Origin: Anastrepha obliqua
Lineage: Eukaryota > Arthropoda > Insecta > Diptera > Tephritidae
DNA: 64,000 bases
Direction: 5' to 3'
Assembly: GCF_027943255.1 (NCBI RefSeq)
Contig: NC_072897.1
Coordinates: 64,256,406-64,320,405 of the forward strand
Position numbers and translations under genes: made by a program. The notes beneath the pieces were generated by a model. The model did not search any database and was not told where the DNA came from. It saw only the letters and a program-made list of their open reading frames with translations. Positions 10,221 to 21,803 of the stretch are shown one piece after another (position 1 is the first letter of the stretch; each line of letters begins with the position of its first letter).

Positions 10221-13194
10221 TAGGGTGTCCCGTCAATGTATGAAATTTTTTATTTTTCAAGATATCCAAACGCAAGAGTTGTCAAAATTTGCGTAATTTT
10301 ACACAGATTACGAATATCATAAGAAAATTTGAATTACATATTATCTTGAGGGCTCTACAGAACGTTAAAGTTTATTAAATCTTACATTTTTACTAGAATG
10401 AACCATATGCCGAAAATAAAACAAAAGTTAAATTCATAAGCTGGTTTATTATGCAAATTAGTGAACTACAGAACAATAAAATAAAATAAACGAAGTAAAG
10501 CGGTCAATTAATAAAAGAATCTTAATATTTAAAAAGATTTTTGTGCCCAAAATTTGGCATTTCTGCTCGAGATTGTAGCCTGGTTCTAATGAAACCATCT
10601 CTAGAGCTTGCGGCAGTTACACGTTGTGAGGCCTCTGTTACCAGTTTTACACACCTTTCCACTGATTGTGTATGACAAGGAAAGTCATCGATTTCCAAGA
10701 TCTTATCTTTTGCCATGTTTTTTAGCTCCTCGTCTGAAATGTGACGAAGAACAGGCGGTGTTGTAGTTAGGCATTCGTCCCATAGAATCATTTCAGTGTA
10801 ATCTCGGGCCGAGAAGTTAAGTTTTGGTGGCCTGAATATTCTGAGTTTTGTTGAAGATTCATTTTCTCTAGCTGTTATTATTTTCTGTAATGCCAGCTCC
10901 CGAATGTGATCCCTCTCATCAAATAACATACTGACAAGTAGGTTTTCTGGGTGCGCATAAAAGGCGTTTCTTTCGATAACAGGATCCACAACAGATTTCA
11001 AATTTTCTGGCAGAAATGGAGAGTACTGAGTCAATTGGTAAGTATGCTTCGCGCCATCCTTAAAAGAACTTTGTTGCTTGATAAGGAACCACATCGGGAC
11101 GTATGCTTTAACAACATAATTGACAAGCAGTTTCAAATTTTCTGTTGGATGAAGAGTACTTATATAAAGTCTGAGTATACGATTAGCAGTAGTAAGCCAT
11201 CTCGAGTGCGCCATTTTTCCAGGTTGACGGTTTGCCAGCTCAGGAGCACAGAAACCAGTTGATACAGCATTACTCATCTGATAAAGGTATTTTTGATCTG
11301 TACTAAGATCATCGATCACATTTCTCGGCAAGTCAGGCAAATTACCAGCCACCGCACAGAAAGACACGGGGGTTTTAGTTTCACAGCCAACTAATTGTTT
11401 TCCGATAGGTCCAGAATATTCTTTAGGCCCAGAAGTGGGACCATCTAAAGTAGAAAATAGATGACGAAGCGGTAATTCGTTAGCATGAAGTAAACAAACA
11501 CACCATTGGAGTGGCCGTTTTAAATATTGCTCTTAATTTTGAATCACGCCACCCTTCCAACCGGTATTAGTTGCAGTTCCGTCACATCCCACGCAAATCA
11601 GGTCATCTAACTTCCAACGTTGTCCTTCTAATAAAGTTGTGATCGAAATCTGAATTTCCTTCTCAGTCCCACGATTCGGCGTTGTGTGACCTAAATAAAT
11701 TGATCCAGGTTCAGCCAAAACTGAGACGTGTTCTTCTAAAACTTCTTTGCGACGGTAGCGATTCCCTATTTTCTCATTTATCAGAGTCTTGTCCTTACGT
11801 CCATCAAAGTAAATGCTTTTTATAACGGTGCTTCCAATATCTTTTGAGGCTTCGGTCCGGGCTTTAGATACCGCTCTGTGGATCTTGTTTTTATCAATAA
11901 CCAGAGTTAACTCTTTGGTAGAAACCAAGCCAACGTCTGCCAAAACCGCCGAAGTTACAGCCGCAGCAGATCGCAACGATAAGCCATATCTGTCACAGAC
12001 CTTAGCCACGGTAGGCAACGGCAGTGTGTTTCGATTTGCCGTTGAAGTTGATGGCGCCTCTACTGAGGGCATGCTGGTCGATGATCCCTCTAATATCGGA
12101 TTTATTTCCAGACAAGATTCACTCATCGCATCTTCATAACAGGCTGAGTCCGAATAGGTTTCTTGAGTAGAACAGAACTTTTTTGTTGCCCTTGTTGATT
12201 CTTCTATTTGTCTCTGCTGTCGTTTCATTAATCTAGTCGTTTCCTTCTTATCAATTCCGCCAATAGCCATTTTCCTGTCATTTCTCTGATCCAACATAAA
12301 ATTTCTTTCATTGATGGGAACTTTTTTAGGTTTTAAACATGAACAAAATTTGAAAGAAGTGCATTTACAAGCAGCAACGTCGAAGAGTTTTTCTGATAAC
12401 ACTGAGAAACATTTCAGTTTATTTTCATAGCTATCACTTCTTTTGTTTTTGGGGTATCTTTTTAAATGGAGATATTTTTCGAAATGTTGTTTTTGTAATT
12501 GAATAACTCGTTCTTTTGTTACGATTGGAATCGAAGCTTTGGTCCAAATATCGCATATTTTTTCAGAAACAATCGCAAATGTATCTGAATTTGATGGATC
12601 TTTTCCATTGTACTTCAATTTTAGATCGTGTTTTACGAATAAAATATATTTAATGACGTCCTTTATGGTTGGTAGCTGTCGATCGCCAAGTTCTTCGTAA
12701 GGTCCCAATATAGCACAAGTAGTTTCACTACGCCTCAAACTCATTATTTAATCCACTTTTAAAAATAAAACAATCGCAACTGCACTTTAACGACACAAGA
12801 AACTGAGTGGCTTTGAAGAAAACACTCCCTAGTTAAGGTAAGAAACACTTCGAATTATGTTGAAAATTGAGAGTATTTGCAGGTTGAAACCTAGCAAAGA
12901 TTTAGTGATTGGGAACTTGTCAATGCATGCGAATTAAAATATTATGTTTACATTATACTTGAATGTAATAAAAAAGTTAATATTTTTGTATATTCAATTC
13001 AGTTCAGCGAAATTAAAAAATGCGAAAAATTACAAAAAAAGGTAAAATATTCTAAAGTTTGAAGATCGGTAGAGACCTGAAGATATAATTTCATTTTTAT
13101 TTAAAAATTATTTTTGGAATCTACAATTAATTACACAAATTTTAAGAGGTCTTGCGTTTAGAAAAACTAAAAAAAAATATTTCGGGACATCCTA
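10221..13194 (-). mobile_element. DNA transposon, 2,974 bp, 8-bp TSD, superfamily unplaced
   Basis: The inverted termini are TAGGGTGTCCCG on the left and the complement TAGGATGTCCCG on the right. The 8-bp target duplication TTACACAG is perfect (10213-10220 and 13195-13202). The single gene lies on the minus strand. An 8-bp TSD is typical of hAT, P and Merlin elements, and the TAGGG start is hAT-like. However, I see neither a BED finger nor a THAP domain, nor the hAT C-terminal dimerisation motif. The excision test against the fold-back arm makes the boundaries very secure. Confidence 0.9.
10522..12744 (-). pseudogene. Putative transposase, 740 codons with one nonsense codon
   Basis: The ATG at 12744 opens a frame that continues to a stop at 10522, broken only by TAA at 11533-11535. 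The N-terminal third has a basic region and a cysteine cluster (ACKCTSFKFCSCLKPKKVP, residues ~145-165). Residues ~210-245 are low complexity. The central part has YFDGRKD (~297) and VGCDGTATNTGW (~390), which look like the first two acidic positions of an RNase H-fold transposase. After the stop come LQWCVCLLHANELPLRHLF and GPIGK. Conserved arthropod proteins share these motifs to my recollection, without a named domain. The third catalytic residue is not assigned. Neighbouring TIRs and TSD support a transposase role. Confidence 0.7.
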
Positions 13195-13202
13195 TTACAC
13201 AG

Positions 13203-13570
13203 GCCGACAAAATTTAACCAACATTCAGACCCAGAAACCAGACTATATATTTCCAAAGGTTTATGATGCGCTAAATCCAAATCTGGCGTCAGAATTGCTC
13301 TATCAGCTCTGGTTTTCGAGATATCCTAACCTAAAAGTGCAAAAAACACCATTTTTGCCCATATTTGAGGTTATGTAGCCGTGCAGATGTTTTCTTTCGC
13401 CAAAATTAAAGGATGGCATCTTTAAATACAATCCTTCTTTTTTCAAATGGCGTTTTGTTTGCTCAAATATCATTTTTTCGCAGAGATATCGCATTTTGAA
13501 ATTTTCATGTTTCCTACACCTGAAAATCGATTAAGATAACATAGACATGATATATTCGATTACTAATTTT
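13203..13570 (+). repeat. Fold-back left arm, inner part
   Basis: This pairs with 13781-14166. The inner tips still match as ATTCGATTACTAATTTT against its near complement, where pairing stops. Confidence 0.85.
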
Positions 13571-13780
13571 CTTGAATTGAGTCTTATTTTTCTTAAAATT
13601 TTGTCTCACACCATAAGTGTCCTGACTCACCACATCCCTACACTATCTAACCTTTGGGTACCGAGTCACACACAGCCCTAACCCCTAGAAACCACCCCTA
13701 TCATACCGCGAGCAGGCTTTCCCACAAACTCCAAATTTACATACTATTAATCCATATATTTCAGGCCCTCAAACCCCAGA

Positions 13781-14674
13781 AAATTAGTAAGCGACTATAT
13801 CATGTCTATGTTATCTTAATCGATTTTCAGGTGTAGGAAAATTTCGAAACATGAAAATTTCAAAATGCGATATCTCTGCGAAAAAAATGATATTTGAGCA
13901 AACAAAACGCCATTTGAAAAAAGAAGGATTGTATTTAAAGATGCCATCCTTTAATTTTGGTGAAAGAAAACATCTGCACGGCTACATAACCTCAAATATG
14001 GGCAAAAATGGTGTTTTTTGCACTTTTAGGTTAGGATATCTCGAAAACCAGAGCTGATAGAGCAATTCTGACGCCAGATTTGGATTTAGCGCATCATAAA
14101 CCTTTGGAAATATATAGTCTGGTTTCTGGGTCTGAATGTTGGTTAAATTTTGTCGGCCTGTGTAATCGTGTACGCGCTTCGCTAATGTATTGGTTGATCC
14201 GCTTAGCAGCTCAAAATCATACGACTAAATAAAGATAGCGGAAAAAACTTTTAGACAAAAATGTTCACAAAAGAATGCTCTATAAAAAAGCTCTGATGTA
14301 TATTTTCCATAAAATCAATAAAAAACAAGTTATTACGCTTTAAAACAATGCATCCCTTAATTTTTCGCGTAATTTTGTTTATAACTTTTTTATTATTAAT
14401 TTTACAATAAAACGTTTTGAATGAAAGTTGTAAATAATATTTTTATCTACAAAAAAGTATTTAACAAAATTTTCGTAACTTTCGAAATTCACGAGATAAT
14501 CGCAAAAACCAGTTGCACCCTTATTTCCAAGATGGCGGCCGCGGGACACAACCCCCGACCCCAAAAACTCAAATTTAAGTTCACAGTGATGGGTTTTACA
14601 TAATAAAACCATAAACTCGCATACTCCTAAAATTACGAAGTTGGCTATTTTTTTCGTCTCTTTTGACTGGACTA
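13781..14674 (-). repeat. Fold-back right arm (uninterrupted)
   Basis: This is the intact arm and serves as the reference for what the left arm looked like before the transposon insertion. It carries an AAGATGGCGGCC run, also present at 34371-34378 in another noncoding repeat. Confidence 0.85.
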
Positions 14675-16206
14675 TTTAAGATAATGCAACTCTGTAAATA
14701 CAATAAAATAATAATAATAAGTTAGTCTTCTGATTTTACAATCCTAAAATTTGTATGCATGCACATATGTTACATATTAAAATTTGGAAACCACCTAGAT
14801 TTTATTGTGTATTATTGTTTAACCCTTCTCGCCTTTTCCTTCACACTTCTTGCTTACGCACCATGTGCAGAAACCACCCACCACTACAATCAGCATCAAC
14901 TTTTTTTTCTGTTTCAGGGGTGATTTCTGCCGACCAATGCTTGAAGCATAAAAAACTGAGTCATAAAAATGCAAAAAAATACAGTCTAATGAAGGGGTGG
15001 CTGCACTGCAAATATTTAAGTTAGAAAATGACGTTTAGAAAAATGAGGGTAAGAAATTGTAAAATAATAAATATCTCCGGGCAAGAAAAAACTATAGGAA
15101 ATTAACAACAAAAAGGGGGAAAAGAAGCATTTAGAATATTTTGTATCTGAAGAAAACAAGCTATATAAGTAAATGTCATTTCAATGTTTGTAAACCTAAA
15201 GATATGACATTGATAATATTGTGGTTACCGTGCTGTTATTTCGTTTAAGAAGTTCTGAGGAGGGAACCAATACAAATAACCAACGAGTTTTAAAAAGTGT
15301 AACTTGCTTTCTTTGTCAAACAATGTTTAAGTTGAATGCAAAAATAAACGTCGTTGTAATATAAATTATTTACTCAAAATCTCGAGTCTCAATAAAGAAA
15401 TTTGGTAAAAACAATTTTGCATCCATTTTTGTGTGTGTAGGAATAACGGCATTTAATAGAACGACTTTTACGAAATAACAACAAATATTATCCGTTCACG
15501 AGTGTTCTAATACCGAATACACATCTTTACCTGATTAAGAACTGGTTCATGGATATCGTAATTCGACCCTTGTTTTCGTTTTTGCTTATATCTAAAAGGA
15601 ATAGATATCTCATTGCACTACTAATATATTTACTTTATAAAGTAGATTTTAATAAGAAAAAAGTATTTTTCAGTTGAACACTAACATCTTTATATGAAAC
15701 TAAATATCAAATGAATTAGAAAATGTCCATGCTAATAAAATACAGATTTTATTTCAAGAAAATTGATTGTCTCTTTAGAGAACCAATGAAAGAAACCTTC
15801 CCAATTTCATAGATTATTGCGAAAACTATGTTAGGAATACAGTCCTTAATTTTTTTTCTTGTTTAACCTTTGAACATTTCTTGAATTACTTCGCATACGA
15901 TTAAATCGAACTAAAGAAATTGTCAAACTAAATTTATTGGTAAAAAAGCCATAAAATTAATTTAAATTTATCCAAAATTAACTTTATTATTGTTGCAGTT
16001 TAAAAATTTGTGAAGCTTCGATTGCATTGGCATAACCGCCAAGCATTGTTTTTAACCTTTTAGAGCATTTTTTTTAAGCTGCTGCAGTTTTTTTTTTGAC
16101 TGCTTCAATATTGATTCCGGGTCAGAAAGAAGTAGGAGTAGATGTATTGATTTGATTTGAGGTTTGCACTTCGAGCTCCTTTGCGCCTTTTACTCATCAC
16201 AACTTA
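14675..16206. other. No recognisable gene; AT-rich
   Basis: Several short open frames occur (for example 14755-15024) but none shows a motif or a coding-like composition. No repeat boundary is evident. Confidence 0.5.
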
Positions 16207-16287
16207 ACACAAGGGCTGAAAAGGCTCTGACCTAATAAGGAAAAAACGTTTTAATTTTTTTGTTCAAAATTAGCTTTATTCATCAAC

Positions 16288-16478
16288 ATAAATTCCATCA
16301 ATAACAACGCAGCCATTCCAGCGCCGCTTCTAATATTTCAATACCACTTTCGTAGAACACCTTCTCTTTTGCCTCAAAATTGGCCTCAGTTTCAGCAATA
16401 ACCTTTTCATTCGAGCGAAATTTCTTACCAGGGAGCATTTTATTTAGGTCTGCGAACAGCCATTGGGAGCCAAACCTG
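16288..16478 (-). pseudogene. Mariner transposase C-terminus, downstream side of the Harbinger
   Basis: The minus strand continues the mariner gene beyond the Harbinger: WLFADLNKMLPGKKF, SNEKVIAETEANFEAKEK, FYESGIEILEAALE and a stop. This is the normal irritans C-terminus. One base is out of step between APNG and WLF, a frameshift close to the insertion. Confidence 0.8.
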
Positions 16479-17008
16479 GGGTGGCTTTCTGTAATTCGAT
16501 ATCGAATAGTCGAACTATCGTTTTTGCTTTCTCTAACAAAAAATGTCGTAGCGTCACATCGAACGTTCGATAGATACAGCTCGACATCACTTTTGCTCTC
16601 GTTTTCATTTTCTCAGCTGTTTATTTCTTCAAAATGTAAGTTAAAAATTAAATTTTTTTTTTAATTTTATGTTTTATATACAATAGTTGTTTGCATAGGT
16701 CTCAACAAACAAACGCTGCTCAACTACAGATAATGGTGGAATATATGGAGAAGCACGATTCATTAGCTAAAAATAGCTTACAGAGTGCAGCTAATGGCCG
16801 TTCGAAAAGGAAAGAGCTATGGGATAAGCTAACGGAATTATTAAACAGTAACGGACCTCCCATGAAGCCAACAAAAGCATGGCAGAAAGTTTGTATTAAC
16901 ACTTACCATTACTTTTAAACGTTTTCATTTGTGGAAATACATTCTTGTAATACCCCTAGGTATGGACTGACTACAAATATAATGCAAAACGCAAGCTTAC
17001 CCAGCGCA

Positions 17009-17429
17009 AGTTAGTGTAACAGAAAACACACTACTGTAAACGATGACATCATCCAATGTATGATACAGAATCAGTAGTTTAGTTTTAAAAATATTCCTAT
17101 TCCTATTCAGCAAATAGTAAACTAAATAAACATTATCAGCAAATAGTATATTATCAGCAAACAATAAACTAAAGAAACATTATCAGCAAATAGTATATTA
17201 TCAGCAAACAATAAACTAAAGAAACATTGTCAGCAAATAGTATATTTCTATTATCAGCAAACAATTAACAAAAGAAACCAGAGCCTATAAATAGACGATT
17301 AAGCATAGAAATAAGTCAGTCTTATAATATACTGAAGCATGTGTACTTCAGCTTATAATTGACATAAGTACATATTGATACAAATAAAATATATCTTTTT
17401 ACTTAAACATCAAAAGTACTTATTTAATT
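17009..17429 (+). repeat. Errantivirus 5' LTR
   Basis: The LTR is 421 bp. U3 holds about three copies of a 47-bp unit (17127-17270) built from CAGCAAATAGTATA and CAGCAAACAAT pieces. TATAAAT at 17286-17292 is a candidate TATA box and AATAAA at 17383-17388 a candidate poly(A) signal. Confidence 0.93.
17286..17292 (+). promoter_or_regulatory. Candidate TATA box in the 5' LTR
   Basis: TATAAAT lies about 97 bases before the AATAAA signal. Errantiviral promoters are often initiator-driven, so the role is tentative. Confidence 0.4.
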
Positions 17430-17450
17430 GGGGGCTCAACCGGGATATTC
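17430..17450 (+). promoter_or_regulatory. Candidate primer-binding site
   Basis: GGGGGCTCAACCGGGATATT directly follows the 5' LTR, where minus-strand synthesis is primed by a tRNA. I do not assign the tRNA. Confidence 0.6.
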
Positions 17451-17674
17451 AAAAAATAATACATATGAATGTTATGACAAAAGAAATCCTGAGCTAACAA
17501 TAAATAAAAGTGTTAAGTGTTAAACAAGAAAATAAATTCCACATCCTTTGAAAAAGCAAGGACCGTTTAAACACAAAAATATCCAGACAGAACATAGTAC
17601 ATACGAATACTATATAACCAATACTGGATCACCATAAAATTAAAAGAATAAAAGAATTCGACAAAAACAGGATC

Positions 17675-18778
17675 ATGGCCGAAGCAGAACTTAGAACGCT
17701 TAAACGAACCTTACAACAGGTCCAAGCGGACTTACAAGCTCTCCAAGCCAGAGGAACAGAATCCATAGTGGAACAACCAGCCTCGACATATCCTGCACTT
17801 ACCGATCCGAACCAAATCAATTATGAAATGTATAAAAGTCTTCCTGTATTCGATGGGACAACAAAAGGATACAGATCATGGAGAAATACAGTTTCATACG
17901 CCATGAAATTAATAGAACACTTCAACGGTACAAGACAATATCATGATGCTCTTTTTACGGTGCGGTATAATAAAATACGTGGAGAAGCAGATGATCTATT
18001 ACAGAATCATGGTACACCATTAAACTTCCAAGCTATAATTAATCGTCTAGATTACAATTATGCAGACAAGAGAAGTTACAACACATTGATCGAAGAAATG
18101 AAACGTCAATATCAAGGCAGACAAACATTATCAGAATTCCATAGTAAAATTTGTCAAGTTTTTAATGCCGCTATGACGAAATGCGAAATAGACTATCCAG
18201 GAAACTTTGGTCCACTCCAAGAAGTCACCAAAGACATTGCCGTAGATTGCTTCCGAAATGGATTAAACGATGAATTCACCCAAACTACGCTCTATGGAAG
18301 TAAACCCAGAGATTTAGAGAGCGCATATGCCATTGCAAGTGAAATAGAATATAAAAGAATGAACAACCCTTTGAGAAGGAACACAACACAAAGGAGTTAT
18401 GTACGTCAAGACAACACGAGATACCAACCTGTTGTCCAACCTAGAGAAAACAATATTAAATACACCTCGACACCCATGGAAGTAGACAACTCCTATAGAA
18501 ATGTTCGACCACAACAACAAACAAATCAATGGCAACCTCAAAATCAGAACCCATTCAGAAATAATTATGACCGACAACTCGCAGGATTTCCTCCAACCAA
18601 CACAAATCGAGGAGAACCATTCAAACGAGAACACCAACCAAATTCAATGAGAAGCAATACCATGCCACAGAAACAACAAAGAATAAATCAAATCCTAGAC
18701 GATGATCCAGCTGAATCAACCGAGGTAAACATAGATGAAAAAGAATTTGAAAATAGGGCCACTTTTTTAGAAGAATAA
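17675..18778 (+). CDS. gag: Errantivirus Gag
   Basis: The 367-residue protein starts at the first ATG after a 245-base leader. A coiled-coil-like N-terminus (LRTLKRTLQQVQADLQAL) precedes a central helical capsid-like region (for example FDGTTKGYRSWRNTV, then YQGRQTLSEFHSKI). The C-terminus is Gln/Asn/Arg-rich. No CCHC zinc knuckle is present, as is usual for errantiviral Gag. It would form the particle shell and bind RNA. The stop at 18776-18778 lies seven bases after a slippery heptamer that allows entry into pol. The frame is fully open. Confidence 0.9.
   Translation: MAEAELRTLKRTLQQVQADLQALQARGTESIVEQPASTYPALTDPNQINYEMYKSLPVFDGTTKGYRSWRNTVSYAMKLIEHFNGTRQYHDALFTVRYNKIRGEADDLLQNHGTPLNFQAIINRLDYNYADKRSYNTLIEEMKRQYQGRQTLSEFHSKICQVFNAAMTKCEIDYPGNFGPLQEVTKDIAVDCFRNGLNDEFTQTTLYGSKPRDLESAYAIASEIEYKRMNNPLRRNTTQRSYVRQDNTRYQPVVQPRENNIKYTSTPMEVDNSYRNVRPQQQTNQWQPQNQNPFRNNYDRQLAGFPPTNTNRGEPFKREHQPNSMRSNTMPQKQQRINQILDDDPAESTEVNIDEKEFENRATFLEE
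18763..18769 (+). promoter_or_regulatory. -1 ribosomal frameshift slippery heptamer T TTT TTA
   Basis: In the gag frame the codons are ACT TTT TTA GAA GAA TAA. The heptamer fits X XXY YYZ exactly, and a one-base slip back enters the pol frame, open from here to 20019. This is the expected gag-pol junction for the group. Confidence 0.85.
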
Positions 18779-21700
18779 ACAATTTGCCGTGTCTTCAAGT
18801 TGTTGTTAAAGATAAAAAGAAATTAAATATTTTAATAGACACAGGATCAACATCCAATTATATAAAAAAAGACATTAAAGAAGGAAAATCAATCCCCATA
18901 CAACCCTTTGTTAGTAGAACTCTGAATGGTTCAAACACAATAAATTCAGGAAAATACATTTATATGATAGGAAGAAAAATATTATTTTTCGAAATTGATA
19001 AATTGCAAGATTTCGACATGATTTTAGGAGAACAGACTTTAAGAGAAATGTATGCGAACATTGACTTGAATCTGTACAAGCTAAATTATAAAATATTTAA
19101 AAACAAAACTAAAGAAACAATAAATTTCACCATTGACAATGAAAAATATAGGAGAGAGATAGAGGAAATAATGAAAATAAACGAGGAAACAAATCCTACA
19201 TTACCCTTTACTACAACAATTGAAGCTACTATTAGAACAAAAAGTAATGACCCGATATGGACAAAACAATACCCATACCCTTTTTCAGACAATGATTTTA
19301 TAAACAAAGAAATAGAGAAAATGTTAAACAACGGAATAATAAAACCAAGTAGAAGTCCCTATAATTCACCCATTTGGACTGTGCCAAAGAAAGGATTAAA
19401 TGAAGAAGGAAAACCAAAAAGAAGAATGGTTATAGATTTTCAAAAATTAAATAACGAAACTATAACAGACAGATATCCTATTCCAGACGTTAATATGACT
19501 ATACAAAATTTAGGAAAAGCAAAAATTTTCACTACTCTAGATTTAGAGGCAGGATTCCACCAAATAAAAATAAAGGATTCAGACACAGAAAAAACAGCCT
19601 TCAGTATAAACGGAGCAAAGTATGAATTCTTAAGAATGCCATTCGGACTAAAAAATGCACCATCAATCTTTCAAAGATGTGTAGACGACATATTGAGAGA
19701 ATATATAGGCAAATTCGTGCATGTATACATAGACGATGTATTAATATATTCATCCTCACCTGATGAACATATCGAACACATAAGAATTGTTATACAAGCA
19801 CTCAGACAAGCTAACATGAAAATCTCATACGAGAAGTCACATTTTTTCAAAAATTGTATAGAATATTTAGGACACATAATTAAACATGAAAGAATAACAG
19901 TGGACCCACAAAAAATTGAAACTATAAAAAATTATCCACCCCCGACTAATCTGAAGGAATTAAGATCATTTTTGGGATTGGCAGGATACTATAGGAAATT
20001 CATTAAAGACTATGCCAAATGAACAAAACCTTTAACATTATATTTACGAGGAGAAAACGGAATGATTAACAAAAATCAAAGTGAAAAAACAAAGATAAAT
20101 TTAGATGAGATGGCTCTGAAAACTCTAGAAGACATTAAAGAAGCTCTACAAGAACAAATAGAACTTTTCCAACCAGATTTTAATAAAGCCTTTGATCTAA
20201 CCACTGACGCAAGTAATTTTGCCATAGGAGCAGTGTTATCCCAGAATAGAAACCCAATCTGTTTTATTTCTAGAACCCTAAGCGAAACTGAACAAAGATA
20301 CAGCACGAACGAAAAAGAACTATTAGCCATTGTTTGGGCATTACAAAAATTAAGAAATTATTTATACGGTAGATCAGACATAACGATATACACGGACCAC
20401 CAATCCTTAATATACTCAATATCAGAAAAAAATCCAAATAATAAATTGAAGAGATGGAAGAATTTAATTGAAGAATACGGAGCTAAATTAATGTATAAAC
20501 CAGGAGCACAAAATATTGTAGCTGACGCACTTAGTCGCCAACAACTAAACCAGATAAGCTCAGATGACGGTTCTATACACTCACAAGAAAGCTCACACAC
20601 AGATAAAATCAAGCGAGTAAAGAAAAGCATTAATCACTTTAAAAATCAAATAATAATAAAAAAAGAGAAGAAATTAACTAGAATATCTTCTGAAAACATA
20701 TTTAGTTACTTTAGACACACAATCTACTTCGAAAAATTAGACACACTAATTTCAGATTTGAAAACTGTAATTCAACCAAATATTACAAACGCAATCACTA
20801 CTAGTGAAGAAATATTGTTCGAAATACAAACCAAACTCATAACTCACTTAGACACAACTAAAATTATTATCGCGAATCCGCTAGTAAAAGATATAAAAAC
20901 TGAAGACGAACAACACGCTATAATAAACATGACACACGAAAGAGCACATAGAAATTACAAAAATAATATATTAGAAATAGAAGAAAAATATTATTGGCCA
21001 AAACTAAAAGAAATGACCAAATTAAGAGCACAAATATGTGAACTTTGCAAACAATGCAAATATGACAGGAAACCTAACAAACTAAACTTTGGCGAGACAC
21101 CAATACCCAACAAAGTAGGTACACACTTACACATGGACATATTATACATGGACAATAAAATGTACATATCAACCATAGACAAATATTCAAAATTTTGCTA
21201 TTTAAGAGAAATACATGACAAAAAAGGCACGTACATGTATCTAACGGAAATACTCTCACAAATATTTCCATACGCGACTAATCTAATGACCGATAACGAA
21301 TCAACATTCACGAGTCATGCATCAAAAGCACTCTACAATCGACTACAAATACAGCATACTGTAGTGCCACCACACCATTCAACATCGAACGGCCAAATAG
21401 AACGTACGCACAGTACACTATTAGAACTAACAAGGTTACTAGCAAAACAACAAAAAACTAAACATCACGAAATAATATTTGAAGCAGTACGACAATATAA
21501 TAAAACAATCCACTCTGTGATAGGATTAAAACCCGAGGACGTGTTTTTTAACAGAGGGGAAGTGAAATACAATTCTATAAAAAATAAACTTGTACAAAAC
21601 CAACGAAAGTTATTAGAGAAACAAAAAAATACAAACAAATTAGTCACATACAAAGAAGGAGACGTGATCTTTATTAAAACAAAAAGAAGAAATAAAGTGA

Positions 21701-21801
21701 CAGACAAATACGCGAAGAAAATAGTAAAAGAAGATAAAGGGAAAACTATATTAACTAGAGAAGGCAGAATAGTGCACAAGGATAACATTAGAATAAATTA
21801 A
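18763..21801 (+). pseudogene. pol: Errantivirus Pol (protease, RT, RNase H, integrase), one in-frame stop
   Basis: Translated after a -1 shift. The protease active site DTGS is at 18838-18849. The RT has WTVPKK, MVIDFQKLN and the catalytic YIDD at 19726-19737. RNase H has TDASNFAIGAVL and TDHQSL. The integrase has an HHCC zinc-binding segment (HERAHRNY ... CELCKQC), then HMDI, TDNEST and NGQIERTHS carrying the D, D and E. All catalytic residues are present. The single break is TGA at 20020-20022, between the RT and RNase H, where one transition from CGA would explain it. The stop codon at 21799-21801 is followed two bases later by the env ATG. Confidence 0.9.
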
Positions 21802-21803
21802 AA

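Larger units (their letters stand above)
9714..14674. mobile_element. Fold-back element with ~860-bp arms, split by a transposon
   Basis: The left arm is 9714-10220 plus 13203-13570, and the right arm is 13781-14674. Read as complements they agree nearly base for base with few substitutions, and both outer ends carry TAGTCCAGTCAAAAGA. The 210-base loop (13571-13780) is unique. The left arm is interrupted exactly by the 2,974-bp transposon at 10221-13194. Removing that insert and one TSD copy restores a continuous match across GATTACACAGGCCGAC. The arms carry no credible gene; the small frames in each arm are mirror images of one another. No clear target duplication flanks the element. Confidence 0.85.

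Noticed and set aside
13303..14057. Two mirror-image open frames (13303-13494 minus, 13851-14057 plus) as genes
   Set aside because: They share the same protein only because they lie in the two arms of the fold-back; there is no start context or motif.
14755..15024. 89-codon plus-strand gene
   Set aside because: No motif, AT-rich context and no neighbouring signals; probably chance.
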